DNA of 64,000 nucleotides from Cladobotryum mycophilum (taxonomy: Eukaryota; Ascomycota; Sordariomycetes; Hypocreales; Hypocreaceae): NCBI GenBank assembly GCA_036429605.1, contig JAVFKD010000015.1, forward strand, positions 1,139,421 to 1,203,420, given 5' to 3'. Every line of letters begins with the position of its first letter. The first letter of the stretch is position 1. The position numbers were made by a program, and so were the translations under genes. A model generated the notes under the pieces. That model saw only the letters and a list, made by a program, of their open reading frames with translations, was not told the DNA's origin and made no database searches. Shown one piece after another: positions 13,101-25,000 of the stretch.

Positions 13101-13180
13101 ACAGGCCCATCTATACGCCAAGAGATATATAATATTTTTTTCTGCTTTGAGTTGGGATTTCACCATTAGACTTCGTCACA
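10131..13180. other. Long intergenic region with microsatellites and a pyrimidine-rich leader
   Basis: Three kilobases between divergent genes with no ORF showing protein-like composition. It contains a GGTAG-type repeat near 12154-12178, a (TG)n tract near 12395-12415, and a strongly CT-rich + strand stretch from about 12700 to 12860. The last is typical of the promoter or 5' leader of well-expressed fungal genes and points to the gene starting at 13181. Confidence 0.5.
12700..12860 (+). promoter_or_regulatory. CT-rich promoter/leader tract
   Basis: Dense C/T runs on the + strand, upstream of the surface-protein gene at 13181. Pyrimidine-rich blocks just upstream of transcription starts are common in fungal promoters. 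Assignment is by composition and position only. Confidence 0.35.
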
Positions 13181-14165
13181 ATGCGTCCCGCCACGTCTCT
13201 TCTACAATTGGCCTTGTGCCTCTCATCCGTTACCCCCATGGTATCTGCATGGCCGAGCTTCTTGCCAGACATCGACTCTCTTGTCGTTCGTGCTGACAAA
13301 GAGGCGGCTGCACCTGCGGCCGGCGCAACAGGTACGTGTTTGTTGGGTTGATGGCTTTACTCTGTTGTCAACATTGGTACTAACAATCCTAGACGCTTCT
13401 GCTCCTGCTACCGCGTCTACCCCACCCGCTTCCCAGACTTCATCTCCATCCCAGCCCCCGAAATCGGTGAATCTCAATACTGCCCAACCAAAGAAGACTG
13501 GAACTGGCACTGATGACAGCAAGGAGACCGGGACCGGGACTGGAACTGAGTCAGGAAAGCACACTGCCACTGGCACGGCAACGGATGATGGCGATGATGA
13601 TAGCGACCCTGAGGAAACCCACACGACATTCAACCCCGTTGATCCTGCTGCTGGTGTGCAGATGAATACTCCCGCAACCAACCTTCCTATTGGTACCGCT
13701 CTGTTCAAGATCGGTGACTACGTTACTTTCGGCTGGAACTACACCAGCATGCAGGGTACACCGACTGCCATCGATGTTCTTGTTACCTGCTCCACCAGTA
13801 GCTCGCTGTGGACTCTTACCCAAAACATGACCTTCCAAACCTCGGCTGCCTACGTCTGGGACACCGAGAAGCAGATGGGTGATACCGAGTCTCCTCTGCT
13901 CACTGCCCTCTACACGCTCATTATCAAGGACTCGGATGCTTCCATCAGCCAGAGACCGGAGCCCGGCTACCTTGGTGCCTTTACCGGCTTCACATTTGGT
14001 CTTTACGCCAAGCAGTCATACGTGCCATATCCCGACTGGCACTGCCTTGACTGCAACAGCGCACCCGGCAAGCTTGATTCCAGTGCTGCTCGACTTGCTG
14101 TCACCATGTGCGTCCTTACCGTGTTCAGCTTCACATGGTTTGTTGCCGGCCTTGGCCTTAACTAA
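13181..14165 (+). CDS. Secreted/surface protein, DUF7137-like
   Basis: Exons 13181-13331 and 13393-14165 (GTACGT..CTAG intron, phase 1) give a 307-residue protein. It begins with a signal peptide (MRPATSLLQLALCLSSVTP, cleavage near VSA-WP). A low-complexity linker follows, rich in Thr/Gly/Ser (TGTGTDDSKETGTGTGTESG) and likely O-glycosylated. The folded domain starts near residue 150: LFKIGDYVTFGWNYTS, IDVLVTCSTSSS, AAYVWDTEKQ, LLTALYTLIIKDSD and FTFGLYAKQSYVPYPDW. The last 25 residues are hydrophobic (LAVTMCVLTVFSFTWFVAG) with no basic tail, as for a GPI anchor. This resembles the fungal DUF7137 wall/membrane glycoproteins; the molecular function is unknown. Confidence 0.8.
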
Positions 14166-14649
14166 GCACAATCTCGGTGCTCGGATGTTGTTTGAGTGCT
14201 GTGCATGGTTAGTACAGGTCTCCAAGCATTTTCGACAAGGGAGGAAAAGGGGCTTCTCGTCGGGGTTTTGAATTTGTGCTTTTTTCTATGGAGGCGGGCA
14301 TTGGGGCGGTTAATCCCGGGTCATTCCAGCGGCGTTTCTTGTTTGCTGTTCATCACTGCGAGTTTGATCGGTAAAGAGGGTTATCATACCACCTTTGGAT
14401 GAGTTTTTATGATGGGTCCTAAAAATTGTTATAACCTTCTAATGACGTATACAATTTAATAGGCTTCTAGCCTGCATGTTATATTCTGCATGACCCATTA
14501 AACTCAGCAGTGCCATGCGTCTCAAATCATGATTAGTGTATGTATGGCTTATATGAACTTTCAAATTACGCTGGAGCGGTACCTTGCCCGAATCCTGATG
14601 TCCTACTCGCAAATCCAGTAAATAATCTATATATAGAAAGAAAAGAAAT
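14166..14649. other. Convergent 3' intergenic spacer
   Basis: Spacer between the 3' ends of the surface-protein gene and the CDK11-like gene. No supported gene; presumably 3' UTRs. Confidence 0.4.
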
Positions 14650-16070
14650 CTATACCATCCGCAAGGTGAATCCGGCTCCTCTCTCCTCCTTTTCTCGCCC
14701 TTGGAAGATGCCACTGAAATCAACATCCCCAAGTGCCGCAGCCTGACCACGTGCCGGCGCATTCGGCTCATGGCGCCTCCTCCTCTCCTGACCGGCCTTG
14801 CTAGGAAACGTAGGAAACATGCTCTCAGGCTTAGGCTTGGGATCCTGCCTGAAGTATTCATGCTCCAGCATCTCCTTGGCGGACGGTCTTCGGTCAGGGT
14901 CCAGGGAGAGGAGGTCGTTGAGGAGGCTTGCGCCTGCAGAAGTGAGGTTTGGGAAGCGTGCGCGGATGACGGAGCCGGTCGAGAGGGGGGTCTTGGGTAG
15001 ACGGAGGGAGCGGGCGTTGGGGAGGCGGCGGAAGTTGGGCCAGGTTTCTTCAGAGGGGACGCCACAGAGCTCGAATATTTTGGACATTTGGTCGACCTCG
15101 TTGCCTCCTTGCAAAAGGGGTTCGCGTGTGATGAGCTCGCCGAATATACATCCCACGCTCCACATATCCACCGCAGCGCCATACGATCTCTCGCCCAGTA
15201 AGAGTTCCGGCGAGCGGTACCACAGCGTGACGACAAGCTGTGTGAGTTTGGGCGGCGGGTCGCCCACGTAGCGCGCCATACCAAAGTCTGCGATTTTGAG
15301 CTGTCCGCGGTTATTGAGGAGAAGGTTTGATGTCTTGAGGTCTCGGTGGAGGATCCAGTTGGCATGGAGGTACGATACGCCGGATGTGAGCTGTAGGAGC
15401 AGGCGTTTTACTTCGGAGGAGAGGAAGGGTTCGGGCATGTCTTCGAGAACGGATTTGAGGTCGTGTTCGACGAATTCGAGGACGAGGAATATGGAACTGT
15501 GAAAAGCTGTTAGCATATTTAGAAATGTGAAGAAGAGGGGAGAGAGTCTTACTTGTCTGGTTTGGAGAGCTCGGGGCCGACGACGACCTCTCGCATGGTG
15601 ACAATGTTGCGATGCTGGCAATCCTTGAGAATTTGAATCTCCCTGAGGCCAGTGACTGGTAGGCCGTTTGGATCTGCAGGTTCGAGCTTTAATCGCTTCA
15701 AGGCAACGACCTTGCCCGTAGCCAACTCCGTCGCCCTCGCGACCCATCCATACGTCCCCTCTTCAATATCATTAAGTTTATCGTAGTTCTCCACGCTCCG
15801 ACTCGGCCTCCAGGTATCGACTTCGAAGCGCAGCAGCTTCGCTGGGGGTGCCGCCTCCTCGCTTTCTGGGTGCACCTCGGGCGTGAGCTTCTGTCGTTTC
15901 GAGGGGCGGCCGTCGTCTCTGTCGTCGGACACGGCGAGCTTCTCTTCCTCGAGCTTGCGCGCCTTTTCAGCCTTTTTGCGACGCTTCTCTTCCTTTTCCT
16001 TCTTGAGCTTTGCTTCTAGCTCGGCGTCTTCTTCTGTGTCGGCCCATCTTGATTTTGACATGGTGGACAT
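14650..16070 (-). CDS. Cyclin-dependent kinase, CDK11 (PITSLRE)-like
   Basis: Serine/threonine kinase of the CDK11 class, linked to transcription and splicing. Exons 16070-15553 and 15496-14650 (GTAAGA donor, GCTAAC branch, CAG acceptor) give 454 residues. The N-terminus is a Lys/Glu-rich coiled coil (about residues 15-45) followed by a nuclear-type basic patch (RPSKRQK). Kinase motifs are the glycine loop IEEGTYGWVARA, VALKRLKLE, the cyclin-binding helix PVTGLREIQIL (the PITSLRE counterpart), HRDLKTSNLLL, DFGMA and VVTLWYRSPELLLG, then GCIFGELI. The start could be 16070 or the in-frame ATG at 16061. No lesions; a six-G run at 14985-14990 is intact here. Confidence 0.9.
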
Positions 16071-17493
16071 TTTCGGGGGATCTGGACGGCGTGATGTATT
16101 ATGGTGGGATAAAGCAGGAATTGTCGGTTGGGGTTAAAGCCCTGGTATTATGAGTTGTTCTGGCGCGTTGTCTTAAATACACAATTGCGTGTCGATGGGC
16201 TTGATCATGTGGTGATGTTGATGGAAACTTTCCATCTAACTTGTTAGGTGCTGTTCCGGTACTACCAAGGCTAGAACTCTGAGGCTCCGCGAAAGATGTT
16301 GTACCTGGGGCGCTATGACGGAACTGTGGGTCTCTCGCCTTGGGATCCAAGATGGCACTTCCTCTAATAACCAGTTCTCCAACATCTGCTTAAGGCCGTG
16401 AGTGAGTACTGGTGGCTCGAATACCGTTTTTACTTTTAATGTCAGTTGCGCATTATAAATGAGTCGAAAGTTGCACTCAAATGACTTCGGGGCTTGTGGT
16501 TTAACAGCTTGGATTTCCTGCTCTACATGACCTGTGGATGATGACTCTCTGGTAGGCTGACCCTTTGTTGCAAGGCGTCCATACCTCATGTTGAGCAAGT
16601 CAACAATGAAGTATTGCCTACCCATGGGGGACCTGGTCACTGATTCTAGCTAGGCAACCTGAGAAATTGGAGTTCTCTACTTGCAGATCGTTGCAAACAA
16701 TGACATAAAGTTGTTTTCTTTCAACTAGGTCTAGGGGACCATGTCCTGCGCGCCTCGGACCTGAGAGCCTAGGTTTTATTTGTTGATCCTTCATCATCTC
16801 TGATTATCTGCGTCGCCTTTTTATCGTTTAATTGACCTTTGGGTATCTTCGCAGGATGATTCAACCACAATTTTCTTAAGCTCAGGCCGTTGATTTACCT
16901 ACGGTGTCGACTCTGGAACTACCGGTTCCATCAATCAACCGTTTTATTATGGCTGAACGACCAACTCCCTCCTTGAGAGTAAACAGGAGCCTTATCGTGG
17001 TTTCAGCCTCAATACCATGGGAAAATAAACCAGGAGCTTCTATCCGCCGTTGGTCAAGCTTAAACCTTGATCTCAGCCCAAGTTGAGCGTGGCGTCTGCA
17101 CCACGTTTTCAGCTGCCAGGGGCAATCGTGACAAGCGTCAAATCCCCGTCCCTCAGTTATGCCTGGGAGAAAATGAACTACACCACTTTTTGAAAGTGCT
17201 AAGACACCAATGGCTATTATTGTCGCCCATTGATCGTGGACTCAAAACGCTGCGCAGGCATCACCCATGCCGCCTGAAGAAGAGGGTTGTTCGACGCGAG
17301 AGCGAATGTGGAATGAAGGCCAATGCATGTAATGAATCGTGAAACTGAAGAATTCTACCGCGTGTCTTGAAGATGTCGTCTTTTGTCTTCCTCCATAATC
17401 GTTGAATTCTCACCCGAGTCCTGATAACACTTGTTCCTGCTATCTCAATCATACTATTTGCTATCAATCTGATTTACCAGAATCTTCATCACA
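16071..17493. other. Intergenic region, no convincing gene
   Basis: About 1.4 kb between divergent genes. It holds a 134-codon minus-strand ORF (16236-16640) whose product I do not recognise and which lacks supporting context. Nothing else is supported. Confidence 0.45.
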
Positions 17494-19453
17494 ATGAGAC
17501 AGTCTAAACGGCTATCACTCGTTCCCTTGTTGGGTCTTGCAGCTCGGTCAAAGGCCGCTGATGCCGCTTATGTCACAGATCTCGGCATATTCTCTCTTTT
17601 GGTAAGAATCTTTGAGTTGCTCTAGAGTCTTTTTATGAATTCGAGTTCATTGATAATATCGACGTACTGACCGGGTGACTCTCATCTACCTAGGCTCCAT
17701 GTGCCTCCGAGGCCGTCTCATACAACATCCAGTCGCTCACCTACACAACATCATGCGCCGACAACGAAAAATCGCTGCAGGCATGCGCCTGTTCTAATAC
17801 AGAACAATTCAAGAGCATCACGGCGGCCATTTCGAGCTCCGTGGCGAGCAATTGTGGCAGCGCTGCCACTGAAGATCAGCAGAGCGCATCGAAAGTTGTA
17901 CAACAATATTGCAACCCGGCCACGACGATAACATTCTCAACACCAACAACGAATATCATCGAAGCTTATATCACAGATTTATCCCAGATGGCATATCTGC
18001 CACAATGTGCCCAATCAGCTCTATCATACGCAGTGCTTGGTCAGGTATGTGAGCTCAAGATGCATCGCCGCTCTCCAGATTGGATGAGGCAGGGTGTGGT
18101 TGGAAAATGACGAATGAGGGATTCATGGTCTTATACTAACCTCATCATAGAACCAATCCAAATGCCCTCAGGCGGCGAATTTGTTTGCGCCTTGTGTCTG
18201 CAGCAAATCCGGCTTGCCGTCGGCTGTTAGTGACGTGATTAGCAAATCAGTTCGGTACTCCTGTTCCAACAGCGACGACATTACGGCTGCTCAAGATTTT
18301 TACAATGAGTATTGTGCTATGAACCAAGGCACAACTACGTTTACCTCTCCTCCGGGCCCGCCAGGCGACAGTACGTCTTGCTTCCATTCTAGATCGACCG
18401 AACCCTCAAGTCTGTAGCTAATCACATCTCTAGTGACCTATCATATCACAGCGTTGTCACAGTTCAAGCAACTCCGTTCGTGTGCTCAGAGTGGTGTTGC
18501 TTCTGCTGTTCTTCAGGTAAGTTATAATTCATGCTGTTGTTGATGATCAAGGAGCTATTCTTACCAATTACATAGCAAACAGAGTGGAACTGTGCAGCTG
18601 GACCCCAGGCTCTGGCTTCATGTGCTTGTCTGAAATCTGGCATGAGCGGCAGAGTCTCTAGTTCCCTTACCTCTTACGTTAAATACTTTTGCGACAACAC
18701 TGCTACGGCAGATGTAAGCTCAGCCCTCAGTGTTTGGGCCTATTACTGCAGCGCTGCCGACGATAAGGTCGTCGCATCAGTCACTGAAACGGCAACAGAA
18801 TCATACCCTCATCCTGCGTCTCGCACGGGATCTGCACCTTCGAAGCCATCCGAAACAGGTGGCGGAAAGGAAACAAATGCGCCTAGCCAGGACGGAAAAA
18901 ATGGAAGCGGGGGCAGCCTTCCAATAATGGATCTTCATCCATCAACAAGACTGCAGTCATAGCGGCGGTTGTTCTTGGTGTAGTTGTTATTGTCGCCCTT
19001 GTTGGAGTGGTTGCATTCATCCTGCGCCGCAGACGCCAGAGACAGACAAAAGGGGAGCAGCTACCACCGACCAATGGGCCCGATGGTGGGCTAGGGGAAT
19101 TGGACAACACTTCCAAGCCGGTTGCAGAGCTCCTAACACCGGGCTACACACAGACGCCAGAGTTGCAAGGGGGCATTGGAATTGCCGTCTCAGAGCTGCC
19201 GCCTTACCAATCCCCGCGTCCAGAGTTGCAAGGAAATTACGCATATCCTAAGCCATCTGACCAGACCTTGCCTCATGAGCTTGCGAGTCCTCCTCCATCC
19301 GTTTACCGACCATCACCTCCTCCTGGCAAGTCGCCCTTTGAGACCCCGTACGTCTCACCCGCCACGCCCTATTCGTACAAAGGGGGATGGCAATCGGGGC
19401 CTGTCCAAGAAGCTTACGAGCTGGATTCGACGGCGTGGGCGAAGCAAGGATAA
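17494..19453 (+). CDS. Type I membrane protein with three six-cysteine (CFEM-like) repeats and a proline-rich cytosolic tail
   Basis: Exons 17494-17601, 17694-18044, 18151-18370, 18434-18516 and 18576-19453. After a signal-like N-terminus (RLSLVPLLGLAARSKAADA) come three repeats of about 105 residues. Each has the pattern C..C..CxC..C..C: LQACACSNTEQF in repeat 1, APCVCSKSGLP in repeat 2, ASCACLKSGMS in repeat 3. This resembles fungal CFEM-type extracellular cysteine domains without matching the eight-Cys consensus. A Ser/Thr/Pro stalk follows, then a transmembrane helix (AAVVLGVVVIVALVGVVAF), a basic stop (LRRRRQRQ) and a proline-rich tail. The frame breaks just before the membrane helix at a five-G run (18909-18913); one base is missing. 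Function unknown; a wall or surface sensor is an inference. Confidence 0.65.
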
Positions 19454-21039
19454 TATAATCATGTCTCTCACATGATATAATGACATGTTTCAATCAGGAT
19501 GTCTTCTAGAAACAGCAATATGTATAAACAAGCGATTGAATCTGAGGTTTGGCTTTCTAGAATAGCGGGCGGTATGGAAAAGGGATGTATAAATTATCTA
19601 CTTCATAACGACAACATACAATTTTTCGTTGAATTTCACTCCAAGATTCCATTGTAGTGATGTGGTTTAGTGATTTAAGGGGCTATGTTAGTCCCACCAA
19701 GCTTATCATACAAACAAGTCCTGATCCACGAATTTTCTTGCGAAAGTTGATAGAGCATAATGACCCATTGATCAACTCTTTCCATATATGCAATGAGAAA
19801 AGATCCAAAAAATATAAAAATAACAAAAAACATACAACAGCCGGTGTTCGCTGGTGGTCACCCACCCAACTACTAATCTGCCTCTCATGGGCTTGACTAT
19901 GGGAGAGCGGACGGGATCCCGTATTGTCCCATGGATATGGTCGTATGTGCTATGAATACCCTTTCATTCAGTTGATATAGGGATGTATCGGTGCTGTAAA
20001 AGCGTTGCTGTTCGTTGTTATGCATCCATGGATCTGATGTTCGGCTCTGTCCCGGACGGCTGTTTCGGAGACCCCACTTTGGGCCGTCGAATATTTCCCG
20101 GACCCCGCCCTCGCGTCCCGGTCATCAGGCCATTGGATATGCTGCTGCTGCATCATTGATGGGAGCTCTGTAGTGCGCTCCTTTGTTTTCCTAAACCTTG
20201 AGAAAATTCTCGATTTTCTTTTTCGCTCTGGATAAGGCATCACGGGATCGATGACAGTAGTTGGGACAGGTGGTGGAGAAGATCGGGGCGCTACATGAGA
20301 GAGTTGATGCAGGATAATGAGGTGTGAGGCTTCAATTACCTGCTTAAAAGTACATGATAACAAATATTACTTCCTAAAAGCTCGGATAATCCCGTAATTT
20401 AGAGGCATTGGCGTCTCTGGGTAATTGTCCCACCCCTTCCGCGGAATATTCTTTTGTCCTTCTGATGTTAGGTAGGCGTCACTACGGAGGCTAGATCTTA
20501 CATGATTGCGGTTCGATTCTGAGCTCCGTAATCATCTTGGAATCTGTAATATTGATGAAAATGTTGGATTAGACAGGATTCATGGCGAGTATACATGAAG
20601 ATATAAGCATCAATGATGAGGTTAACGAGAATGTCCCCCCGCCCGAGATCTAAGAACAGAGCTGCAGACATTCCAAGGCTGATTCATCCACAATCTATAG
20701 AAATTTCAGGTACAGTAGAGATGACAGGAAATCATAGGGACCGCGGGGAATCGCGGGAATGAACAGGAAGAAGAGGAAGGGACAGAAACCATGGGGAATG
20801 GAAAAGAATCATAGGGTATGCACAGGAACAAAAGGAATGGACGGAGACAAGGGGAATGAACAGGAACAAAGGGAATCGAGGCACTTCTAGCTGTTCTCGC
20901 GAGTAGTTGAACTGGCGCGTTAGCTCCATTAGCTCCAACTCCATTCCCGTTACAGTCCCGCACCGTTCCATCTCCTAGTCACCAATCTTTTAACTCATAT
21001 AACTCTCCTAGCTTAAGAAAGGAGAATTCTGACGCTGGA
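19454..21039. other. Intergenic region with weak ORFs and a purine-rich repeat
   Basis: A minus-strand ORF at 19968-20363 (131 codons, with a basic patch RKRKSRIFSRFRKTK) is the only stretch with some protein-like character, but I do not recognise it. From about 20735 to 20880 the + strand is a degenerate purine-rich repeat. Confidence 0.4.
20735..20880 (+). repeat. Degenerate purine-rich minisatellite
   Basis: Variants of GGGAATGAACAGGAA recur with spacing of about 12-25 bases, for example near 20750, 20795, 20830 and 20860. The opposite strand reads as a spurious Phe/Pro/Leu/Ser-rich ORF, so no gene is called here. Confidence 0.5.
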
Positions 21040-21660
21040 TCTAATGTATGTAATGTTATTAGAAGCTGGCCCGAAATGTCTATATATCTAAACAAGACTT
21101 TATGCAAGAAGCATGATAAAATTCCAAGTCCTTTCACTGGCACAGAGAATCTAGAAGCAGTACCCATCTTCCCCTACGCAACAAGTGCAAAGCAAAACTT
21201 TGCCTTTTTTTTATGCATTGGTCACAATATTTTGGGGATCTCAGACTAAAGAACTCTGGTCTAAACTTTTCAAAGATAAGGAGATCACAGAATCTCCCAA
21301 GAATCTTCTTTCCCTCAGCAACCAGGTTCACCTCTGGTGGGATCATGCAATGTTTGCGTTGAAGCTCATACGAGAATCACCCAATGCAGTGGCAGTACAG
21401 TAGCATTGGTTAAAACTTGCAACTGTAAGCCACGTAGATTCCATAACAAAACAATGGGAAGAGCTCATTGATTCTCAAGGCTAGAGTCAAAAGCTTGTTC
21501 ATCGAGAGAGCAGCAATGCCATTGAGACTGGCCAAATCTTCTCAGATGATCCAGGACTATTACCAAATTTTGAACAGTTGAACCTTGAATACAACCTTCT
21601 CCGATTAGCTGCCCCCTTAGGCGTAGCCGAAGCGAACAATGACAAATCCCTAGGGAAAGA
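21040..21660 (+). pseudogene. Relic of a fungal HNH-endonuclease-domain gene
   Basis: Pieces of the fungal HNH-nuclease protein family occur in order but in several frames. First is SPFTGTENLEAVPIFPYATS, which is the metal/His motif region where the family normally has EAAHIFPF. Then come TIFWGSQTKELWSKLF, ESPKNLLSLSNQVHLWWDHA and MFALKLIRES, and at the end AIETGQIFSDDPGLLPNFEQ and LEYNLLRLAAPLG. The expected His of the active motif is Pro here, an in-frame TAG stands at about 21484, and the frame changes at an eight-T run (21205-21212). Together these mark a dead copy. Such genes are multi-copy and fast-decaying in fungal genomes. Boundaries are approximate. Confidence 0.6.
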
Positions 21661-22076
21661 GGATAAAGCTGGAGATGGGTGTGGTTTAAGCTGGGTATTG
21701 CTGTATTCCAATGTTTATCTTCTTATTTGCAGAAAGCTATGCAAAGGATGGAATAATTAATACTGTTGTAGCTTGTTTACCCATAAGAAAGCATGGAGAC
21801 CAAAAGTAGATTTTTATTCATAGACTTGTACAGAAAGCGATATATGATTCGTTGGGCAAGACAGAGCAAATCATATACGTAAGCAAGGCTATCCACCTTC
21901 TTCTACCATCATTTCCTCTACGTGAATCTAGGCATCAACGTTAGAGTAGAATATACAAACACCTAGAATCGAATGAACTACTTGAGACTGCTAAAACTAA
22001 GCGGTAACCTGGCAGATATTATTTTCTAAATTCCTTGAGTGACTAGTCATTCGTTCATGTACATTTATATATTAAA

Positions 22077-25000
22077 CTATTGTAGAGATTCGTAAAGCTT
22101 GCGAAATGCTGATGCTGGTGTTGCTAGCAGTGCTTGTGGGTTTCCCGACTCCATCACACGACCCTTGTCTAGCAACAAGACGTGATCGTAATCAAGTATG
22201 GTGTGCAGTTTATGAACGACGGATATCACCGTACGTCCACTGAAGTTATCGCGAATGATGCGCTGCATCAGTTCTTCCGTGTCAGCATCAGTGCTGCTCG
22301 TCGCTTCATCCATGATGAGGATGTTTCCTGGCTTGACGACAGCGCGAGCAAGGCAGAACAATTGCCGCTGACCATGCGATAATATTTCTTCACTGAATTC
22401 ACCGTCAAGCCCCCGCGCGATCCAAAGGTTTTCCATAAACCTACAGCGCGCAGCGCTTTTATGATGAACTCGTCGTCGGCCCCCTGTAAGGGATCCATGT
22501 TCTCGCGAACGCTGCCGTGTAAAAAGAATGGCTCCTGTGGGAGTGTGTTAAGGCGTTTTCGGAGCTCTTCTCGTGGAATGGTGCTGATATCAACATTATC
22601 GATCTCGATTGAGCCAGTGTCTATCTCTAAAAGACGCAGAAGCACCGAAATGAGTGATGATTTGCCACTGTTAATGTATGAGTAACTGCTTGTTTGCGTT
22701 GTTCATAATAGTAAAAAAGACTTACCTTCCCGTTCGACCACATATGGCGATTCTTTCGCCAGCTGCAATCGAATGACTAATGCTTTTCAGCACCGGATCG
22801 AGAGACGAATCATACGAAGCTGAGATGTTCTTGAATGTAATCGTTCCGCTCGCAGGCCAATCGGGGGGACCGCGTTCACCTCGCCGGGGAGGTTTTCGTT
22901 TTTGACGTTCATCACATATGATCTGATTCTGTTAATTGCTCCAATCGCTGTTTCCACCTGCATCCATTCGGTAACAAGAGTCTGAAGAGTGGAACTGAAT
23001 GTTACAATGTTGAACAGGGCGACACCGAGGAACCCGGTTGATCCATTGTGAATGTTGGTAGCGAGCGCAACAAGCAAAATGGCGACTCCCGCGACAAAAA
23101 GATCCAAAACGAGGGCCAACCATCTCTGTATGCACCACATTAAATAATATGGCTTTTGTGATGTGTTGAGAACCTCGTAACTTCGTTCCGTGTAGCGTTC
23201 GGTCCATCCATACGCGCGAAGGCACGAAACACCATGAATGGTCTCTAAGAAATGGGAGAAGAGAGGTGCCTTTGCCTCAATATCCAAGAGTCTTAGTTGC
23301 CTTGATGTTCTCAAGTAATAATATTGAATCAATCCAAGACAAAATATGCAAAGAGGAATGGCGGCAGCTACATAGCCTGAACCGGTAAATATCAGAATGG
23401 CAGATACGATAGCCGACATGAATTGGAAGACGGTCGAGTCTAGAGACTTTGGTAGATCGTTATCGATCAGCTCAAGATCCTGGCTGAACCTATTGACTGT
23501 AGTTCCAGTATCGGTGGATGTGAGAAAGGTTGCTGGTGCCCTCATTGTCGTGTCAAGTAAGAGTTCGTGAAACTTCTTTGAGGTCTTTGGAACAACGATC
23601 AGGTTGAAGACGCAATCGGATACAGCACACCCAATCATGGTAATAATGGCCAAAGCTGCATACACTCCCAGCCAATACCCAATGCGTTCGTTTGGATGCT
23701 TGGAATTTGCGTCGGTCCACCACTGTAGCCAAATTGAAGGAAAAGTAACTCCAAAAACGAAGGCGGCGCAGGCAAGTAGATAGGCCAAGATTGTCCACCA
23801 CCCTGCAATTTTGGCGTAGTAGGCGTAAATCTTGAGGTCGCCAGTCTTCCGGTTGGTCTCAGGTTCATGACATTTAACTGCATCGATCTGTTGCAAAATT
23901 TCTACTGGGATTTCGGGTTCTGGCAGGGCAGTTGGTGCAGACGGTTGGAACCCATCTTTCTTAAGTAGTTCATTGACAGAGATGCTATTCGGCGGCCCTT
24001 GCCGTTCAATGTGGCCAGCTTCATTAAGTACTATAATATGACTTGCGAATTGCAGATGATTTGCTGTCTTAATCAGCGTTCTGCGTTTAATCGTCAGTTT
24101 AGGGGAAACCTACATGAATTTGTTGCTAGAACAACTGTTGATCTCAGTCGTTTTAGCAATCCATCTGGTCCAAAAACACCGTCAAGAATGCTTTGTTCGG
24201 TGGTCCGATCAAGCCCTGTAAGAACATCGTCAAGGATCATGAATGAGTTCCTCGAGTACAGCGCTCGAGCAAGAGCCTTGTTGACGATTAGTTTAGAAAC
24301 ACATGGTTCAGGGCGAAATGCTTACCACACGCGTTTGCTGCCCACCACTAAGTCGAGATCCACGAGTGCCAACATCCGTTTAGTCACCATTTGGGAGTTC
24401 TTTAAAGTCCACAGAGAGCATGCAGGCATGGACAACAGTTTCGTACCACTTGCTGTCCCATTCAGACATTCCTACTATATTCTTCTGGATGGTGCCGCGA
24501 AGTAACCAAGGTGACTGAGGACAATAAGCAGCCCTCAAGAAAATAACCGAGACGGAACCTGAGATGTATGGCATTTCGCCTAGTAACAGCTTGAGAAAGG
24601 ATGATTTACCAGTCCCAACAGGGCCAAATATCATGGTAGTTTGGCTTTTAGGAAGCTCAAAGTTCAAATTCTTGAGAACAGCATCGTCCTCAAGGTTGTA
24701 CCTTACCGATGCGTCTTTTACAATGGCAGCACTAGTCAAAATTCCACAATCAAGACTTGGCCGTGAATTTGTGAATTCTTTGAGAGGTATCTCATCCCCA
24801 TCTGATTGAGAAAGTCCAGAATCACAACGTGGGATGTTCTCCGGGGGCTCAGTCTGTAATCCTCGTGTTCTTCGGATGTAATGTACTCTTGAATGCGACG
24901 GAAAGAATTGACCACAATTCGGAAGTCTTCAGCAGCGTTGATAGCAAACATTAGAGGCTGATTCAAAGTCTCGAACAGGCTCAGTGACGCAAAAGCGACG

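Noticed and set aside
16236..16640. 134-codon ORF on the minus strand
   Set aside because: No recognisable motif, atypical composition, no splice partners; kept only as a note in the intergenic entry.
20706..20971. Phe/Pro/Ser-rich minus-strand ORFs
   Set aside because: They are translations of the degenerate purine-rich repeat.
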